From: Petrotoga sp. 9PW.55.5.1
GTDB taxonomy: Bacteria > Thermotogota > Thermotogae > Petrotogales > Petrotogaceae
NCBI RefSeq assembly: GCF_003265365.1
Contig: NZ_AUPM01000003.1
Coordinates: 1-64,000, forward strand
Reading direction: 5' to 3'
DNA length: 64,000 nucleotides
Below, piece after piece: positions 60,999 to 64,000 of the stretch. The position numbers and the translations under genes were made by a program. Every line of letters begins with the position of its first letter. Position 1 is the first letter of the stretch. The notes under the pieces were generated by a model. It saw only the letters and a list, made by a program, of their open reading frames with translations. It was not told the origin of the DNA and ran no database searches.

Positions 60999-62376
60999 TT
61001 ATTTTAGATCAAAAAACTCTATAACTGCATTTTTAATAATTTCAGCAAACATATCAACATAACTCTCATCTTTAAACTTTTTAACAACATTAGGATTACT
61101 TATAAACTCCATCTCTAATAAAACAGCGGGACTTCTAGTATAGGCTAAAACAGCAAATTCTGCAGTATGTACCCCTCTAAATTTAATACCATTGACATTA
61201 AGATGAGTTCCTAAAATATTTGCGAAATTTTCACTTTCGTTCAGACTATTTTCTTTGTCATTAACCCATGTTTCGATTAAGTTCTTATCCTTATTAAAAT
61301 CCAAATTTTCTCTGTAAGCTATTCTTCTAGCATAAGCACTTTCTGAGAAGTCAAAATAAAATACTTCTGATCCATATACCGTTGAATCAGAAGGGAAATC
61401 ATTCATATGCAAACTTATGAATAAATCCGCTCCTTTTTCATTAGAAAAAACGGCTCTATCATGTAAATCGATATATCTGTCTTCTGTTCTAGTTAAAAAA
61501 ACATTTATACTATATGGTTCAAGCAGTTGTTTCGTTCTTTTAGCTACTGCTAAAGTTATGTCTTTTTCAAAAGTACTATTTATACCAACTGCTCCAGGGT
61601 CTATTCCACCATGTCCAGGGTCTATAACTAAAACAGGTAAAGTTACTGTATTTTCAAAAGAAAGATCCAAAATTATCCGATTTTCTTCGATAATTTCATT
61701 TATATCTGCAGAGTTATTTAATTTTATTTGTATCCACACCTCAGTAGGTGAATAATGATAAGCTTTTATATAATTAATTTTGTTATTATACTCTTCATAA
61801 TAATAAGAATCAGGGATCTCAGCACCTTTTATTTTAATTAGGTAACCTGATTTATTAACTAGAGGATAGATCCCAACATCTTCCATAGAGGACGAAAGTT
61901 CTACCATGATTCGGGCATTTGTTTTTTGGATAATGGTTCTTATTGAGGTAATTTTGGCGAGGGGCAAATTTAAATAAACATTATTATTATTGGAAATTAA
62001 CTCAAGGTTCAGGAGTTTAGCAATTAGTTCTGGTGTTAAGTAAGCTTCTTTATCGATTATTTTTAAATCATTTGGATTAAAATGAACTGATTCAGAACTA
62101 TTTATTATTGCTAAACTATTTTCGGGGAAGATAAACAAACTCCATTTATTGCTTTTCACATATATTAATGTTTCGTTATATACATCCAAAGATCTTCCAC
62201 TTTTTTCAGAAATTATCTTTAAATTTATATACATATTCCCATTTTCTTCAAAATAATAAGATGGGTCTACTTCTCTCCATTGAAAATATAAACCTTTTGA
62301 AAAGGTTGTTAAAGAAATGAAAATGAAAAAAAATGTCAAAAAATAATTTGAAAAAATTAGAATAGTTACTTCTCAT
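60999..62376 (-). CDS. N-acetylmuramoyl-L-alanine amidase (Amidase_3), start region frameshifted
   Basis: Cuts the peptide from MurNAc in peptidoglycan. The main frame (60999-62339, 446 residues) lacks a good start. An ATG at 62376 with GGAGGGGG four bases upstream overlaps the cheB stop by 11 bases; removing one T from the T6 run at 62338-62343 joins it to the main frame, giving a proper signal peptide (MRSNYSNFFKLF, then LTFFFIFISLTTFSKG). Exported N-terminal substrate-binding repeats (about 30-220), then VIDPGHGGIDPGAVG (zinc His), TRTEDRYIDLHDRA, ISLHMND and AVLLEMEFISNP with the catalytic Glu. Confidence 0.9.
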
Positions 62377-63439
62377 TTTTCCCCCTCCAATTTGATGAAG
62401 ACAATATTTCGATAACTTTGTCAGCAATTTCATAATTTGGTAAAATATAATCTGCGTATCCTTCTTGAGCCACAATTTTTGGCATTCCATAAACCACACA
62501 TGTTTCTTTAGACTCAGAAATCACTTTACCACCGTAATGTTTTACTTTGAAAGCACCTTTGGCTCCATCTCTTCCCATTCCCGTGAGTATAATGGCCAAA
62601 GAATTGTTTCTAAAGACTTCAGCTGCCATATCGAAGGTAAAATCAGCCGAAGGCCTAACGTTATTTACTTTTTCACTTTTATCAAGAAAAAGATTCACTT
62701 TATGATCATTTTGTTTTAAACCTAAATGAAAATCTCCAGGAGCAATATAAACAGTATTTTCTTGTAAAAATTCTCCGTCCTCCGCTTCTTTTACTTTTAA
62801 ATTTGAAATTTTATCCAGTCTTAATGCTAAAGAAGTTGTGAAACCTGCGGGCATATGTTGAACAACAATTAATGGAACGTTTATATTTTCAGGTAATTGA
62901 GGTATTATTGCATCTAAAGAACGAGGTCCTCCTGTAGAACTAGCTATTAAAACAACCTTTTTTCCAAAAATGTTTGCCTTGGTTTTTTTTCCTGTTTTTC
63001 TGAATTCAGCGAAATGAATACTTTTAAGTTTTTCAACTGGGACTATCATGCTGCCTCGTATTTTTTTTAACAAATCATCTTGAACATCTCTTATAGTCCA
63101 AGAAGTGCTCCCAGCTGGTTTTTCAATAAAATCAAAAGCACCTTTTTCCAAACATTCTATTGTAATAGAAGCTTCTTTTGATGTTAAACTACTAACCATA
63201 ATAACTCTTGTTGGAGATTTTGACATTATTTCAGTCAATGCTTGAAGACCATTCTTTTTAGGCATTTCTATATCAAGTGTAATAACGTCAGGTTTTAAAG
63301 CAATAGCTTTTTCAACTGCTTCATTACCATCCTTAGCCAAGGCAATAACTTTCATATCCGGTTCTTTGTCTATTATATCTTTTAATACCATTCTCATGAA
63401 AGGAGAATCATCTACTACTAAAACTTTTATCAGTTCCAA
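62366..63439 (-). CDS. cheB: chemotaxis response regulator methylesterase CheB
   Basis: 357 residues. Receiver domain (1-120): VLVVDDSPFMRMVLKDI, phosphorylated Asp in DVITLDIEMPKKNG (about 54-67), Lys in FIEKPAG. Linker, then the esterase: IASSTGGPRSLDAIIPQLP (nucleophile Ser), VVQHMPAGFTTSLALRL (His) and LTGMGRDGAKGAF (Asp). It removes methyl groups from chemoreceptors such as the one ending at 176. TTG start eight bases after AGGAGGT. No cheR or cheA is nearby. Confidence 0.96.
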   Translation of the reverse strand: MELIKVLVVDDSPFMRMVLKDIIDKEPDMKVIALAKDGNEAVEKAIALKPDVITLDIEMPKKNGLQALTEIMSKSPTRVIMVSSLTSKEASITIECLEKGAFDFIEKPAGSTSWTIRDVQDDLLKKIRGSMIVPVEKLKSIHFAEFRKTGKKTKANIFGKKVVLIASSTGGPRSLDAIIPQLPENINVPLIVVQHMPAGFTTSLALRLDKISNLKVKEAEDGEFLQENTVYIAPGDFHLGLKQNDHKVNLFLDKSEKVNNVRPSADFTFDMAAEVFRNNSLAIILTGMGRDGAKGAFKVKHYGGKVISESKETCVVYGMPKIVAQEGYADYILPNYEIADKVIEILSSSNWRGKNEK

Positions 63440-63464
63440 AAAAGTTACCTCCTCATATTTCAGC

Positions 63465-63911
63465 CTATTTTCTTTTAAATATAAATCCTGATAAGTTTAT
63501 AAACAAGAGGAATATAACCCCTAGAATTATACCATACTTTGCAGGCATATTGAAAAAGGCTCTTCCAAAGATGATAGTTCCAATGCTGGCTGCAAAAATT
63601 GAAGCTATAAGAACAGCAGCTGCGGAAACGTCTTTTATAATTTTTATCGAAGAACTGTAAAAAGGGTGAAGAAAGTCAATTAATTTTTCTATAACAGTAT
63701 TTACTGTTTCCATAATTAAAACAGCCATCACAGTTAATACAAGAATTATAAACTCTTGATCTGATAAATTGGCAAATAAAGCAGCTATTAAAACAATTAA
63801 ACCTATTAAACTTTGTATTCTAAAATTTCGCTGAGTTTTATATATCTCAGCCAGACCTTGGAAAGCGTAAGAAAAGCTTTGCTTTAAAGTTCTATTTTCT
63901 TTTTTATTCAT
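63465..63911 (-). CDS. dgkA: diacylglycerol/undecaprenol kinase, DgkA type
   Basis: 148 residues. The family start (TLKQSFSYAFQGLAEIYKTQRNFRIQ) and three membrane segments precede the signature METVNTVIEKLIDFL and IKDVSAAAVLIASI. Gram-positive-type members phosphorylate undecaprenol rather than diacylglycerol; which applies here is unknown. A fourth hydrophobic segment at the C-terminus (YGIILGVIFLLFINLSGFIF) is extra compared with the shortest family members. It opens the visible part of the envelope operon. Confidence 0.93.
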   Translation of the reverse strand: MNKKENRTLKQSFSYAFQGLAEIYKTQRNFRIQSLIGLIVLIAALFANLSDQEFIILVLTVMAVLIMETVNTVIEKLIDFLHPFYSSSIKIIKDVSAAAVLIASIFAASIGTIIFGRAFFNMPAKYGIILGVIFLLFINLSGFIFKRK

Positions 63912-64000
63912 AACCTTTTCCTAGCTTTTTGTAAATTTTGGAGCGTTTTAAAGGATAATGTTTTTTGAAAAGAGAGTAACCTATTTTTATAGCTTTTTCG
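63904..64000 (-). CDS. C-terminal end of an upstream gene (partial, unidentified)
   Basis: The window ends inside another minus-strand gene that runs into dgkA. Two frames are open to the window edge: one ends KKLGKGYE with TAA at 63906-63904, the other ends KARKRL with TGA at 63910-63908 (an ATGA overlap with dgkA). Both are Lys-rich and too short to identify. Confidence 0.35.
   Translation of the reverse strand, partial: EKAIKIGYSLFKKHYPLKRSKIYKKLGKGYE

Noticed and set aside
62248-62499. Separate 83-residue gene at the amidase start
   Set aside because: Its usable part is the displaced signal peptide of the amidase joined to out-of-frame sequence; the rest lies inside cheB.

Overview
The window is about 30% GC, densely packed and strongly AT-rich. 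Its gene content points to a thermophilic or moderately thermophilic member of the Thermotogota, most likely a Petrotoga/Defluviitoga-type lineage. This is inferred from the combination of archaeal-type phosphoglycerate mutase, SpoVS in a non-sporulating setting, a ZapA-MurI-RapZ-YvcK-WhiA run, DciA next to gyrB, an ftsA-ftsZ-pilB/gspE run, and a GH65 phosphorylase with a MalEFG-type importer. No database search was possible, so the genus is not settled. No CRISPR array, insertion sequence, prophage or rRNA gene was seen.

Layout. 1-176 is the C-terminal end of a chemoreceptor gene. 328-2833 (+) carries an orphan sugar-binding protein and apgM. 2876-10309 (-) is a catabolic operon: LacI-type regulator, binding protein, two permeases, beta-phosphoglucomutase (frameshifted) and GH65 phosphorylase. 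Sugar is imported, phosphorolysed to beta-glucose-1-phosphate and converted to glucose-6-phosphate. Two LacI-type operators lie in the divergent region shared with bioY (+). 11165-14345 (-) has a DnaQ-like exonuclease, PIN-PhoH ATPase (frameshifted), a small DUF4911-like protein and a tandem-duplicated YqeG-type HAD phosphatase. 14443-22495 (+) has tRNA-Arg, spoVS and a ten-gene division/wall/translation operon (coiled-coil protein, zapA, murI, rapZ, yvcK, whiA, nrdR, greA, lysS, ispE). 22492-24684 (-) has an FlhB-tail protein, threonine aldolase and an EamA transporter; 24816-25283 (+) is a YkuK-like gene.

25317-41352 (-) is a long run of almost touching genes that starts with a PfkB sugar kinase. 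It continues through a CBS protein, mtaB, a class IV aminotransferase, dciA, gyrB, an FtsQ-like short protein, ftsA, ftsZ and a GspE/PilB ATPase. It then runs into less known genes: a membrane-anchored protein, DUF5685 with an overlapping Cys-rich small protein, a membrane protein, a KamA-type radical SAM enzyme, a P1 peptidase, a SPASM-domain remnant and a lipid kinase. 41500-43548 (-) is a TetR-controlled radical SAM gene. 43889-50853 (+) has thiI, plsC, a bifunctional-nuclease-family gene, a polyprenyl synthase, a broken lipase-like gene and a TPR membrane protein, followed by tRNA-Gly and rsmD. 51764-64000 (-) is an envelope operon: dgkA, cheB, amidase, O-antigen-ligase-like protein, recG, lgt, a Ca2+/Na+ antiporter, a HEXXH protein and alkaline phosphatase.

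The most interesting object is a probable stand-alone small RNA gene (about 51589-51682, minus strand). It has its own -35/-10 promoter, a 10-bp stem displaying a C-rich loop that could pair with Shine-Dalgarno sequences, and an intrinsic terminator. A second theme is that at least four genes are interrupted by one-base changes in homopolymer runs, two of them at identical A9 tracts. Sequencing error is the simplest explanation, but transcriptional slippage at A9 deserves a test.
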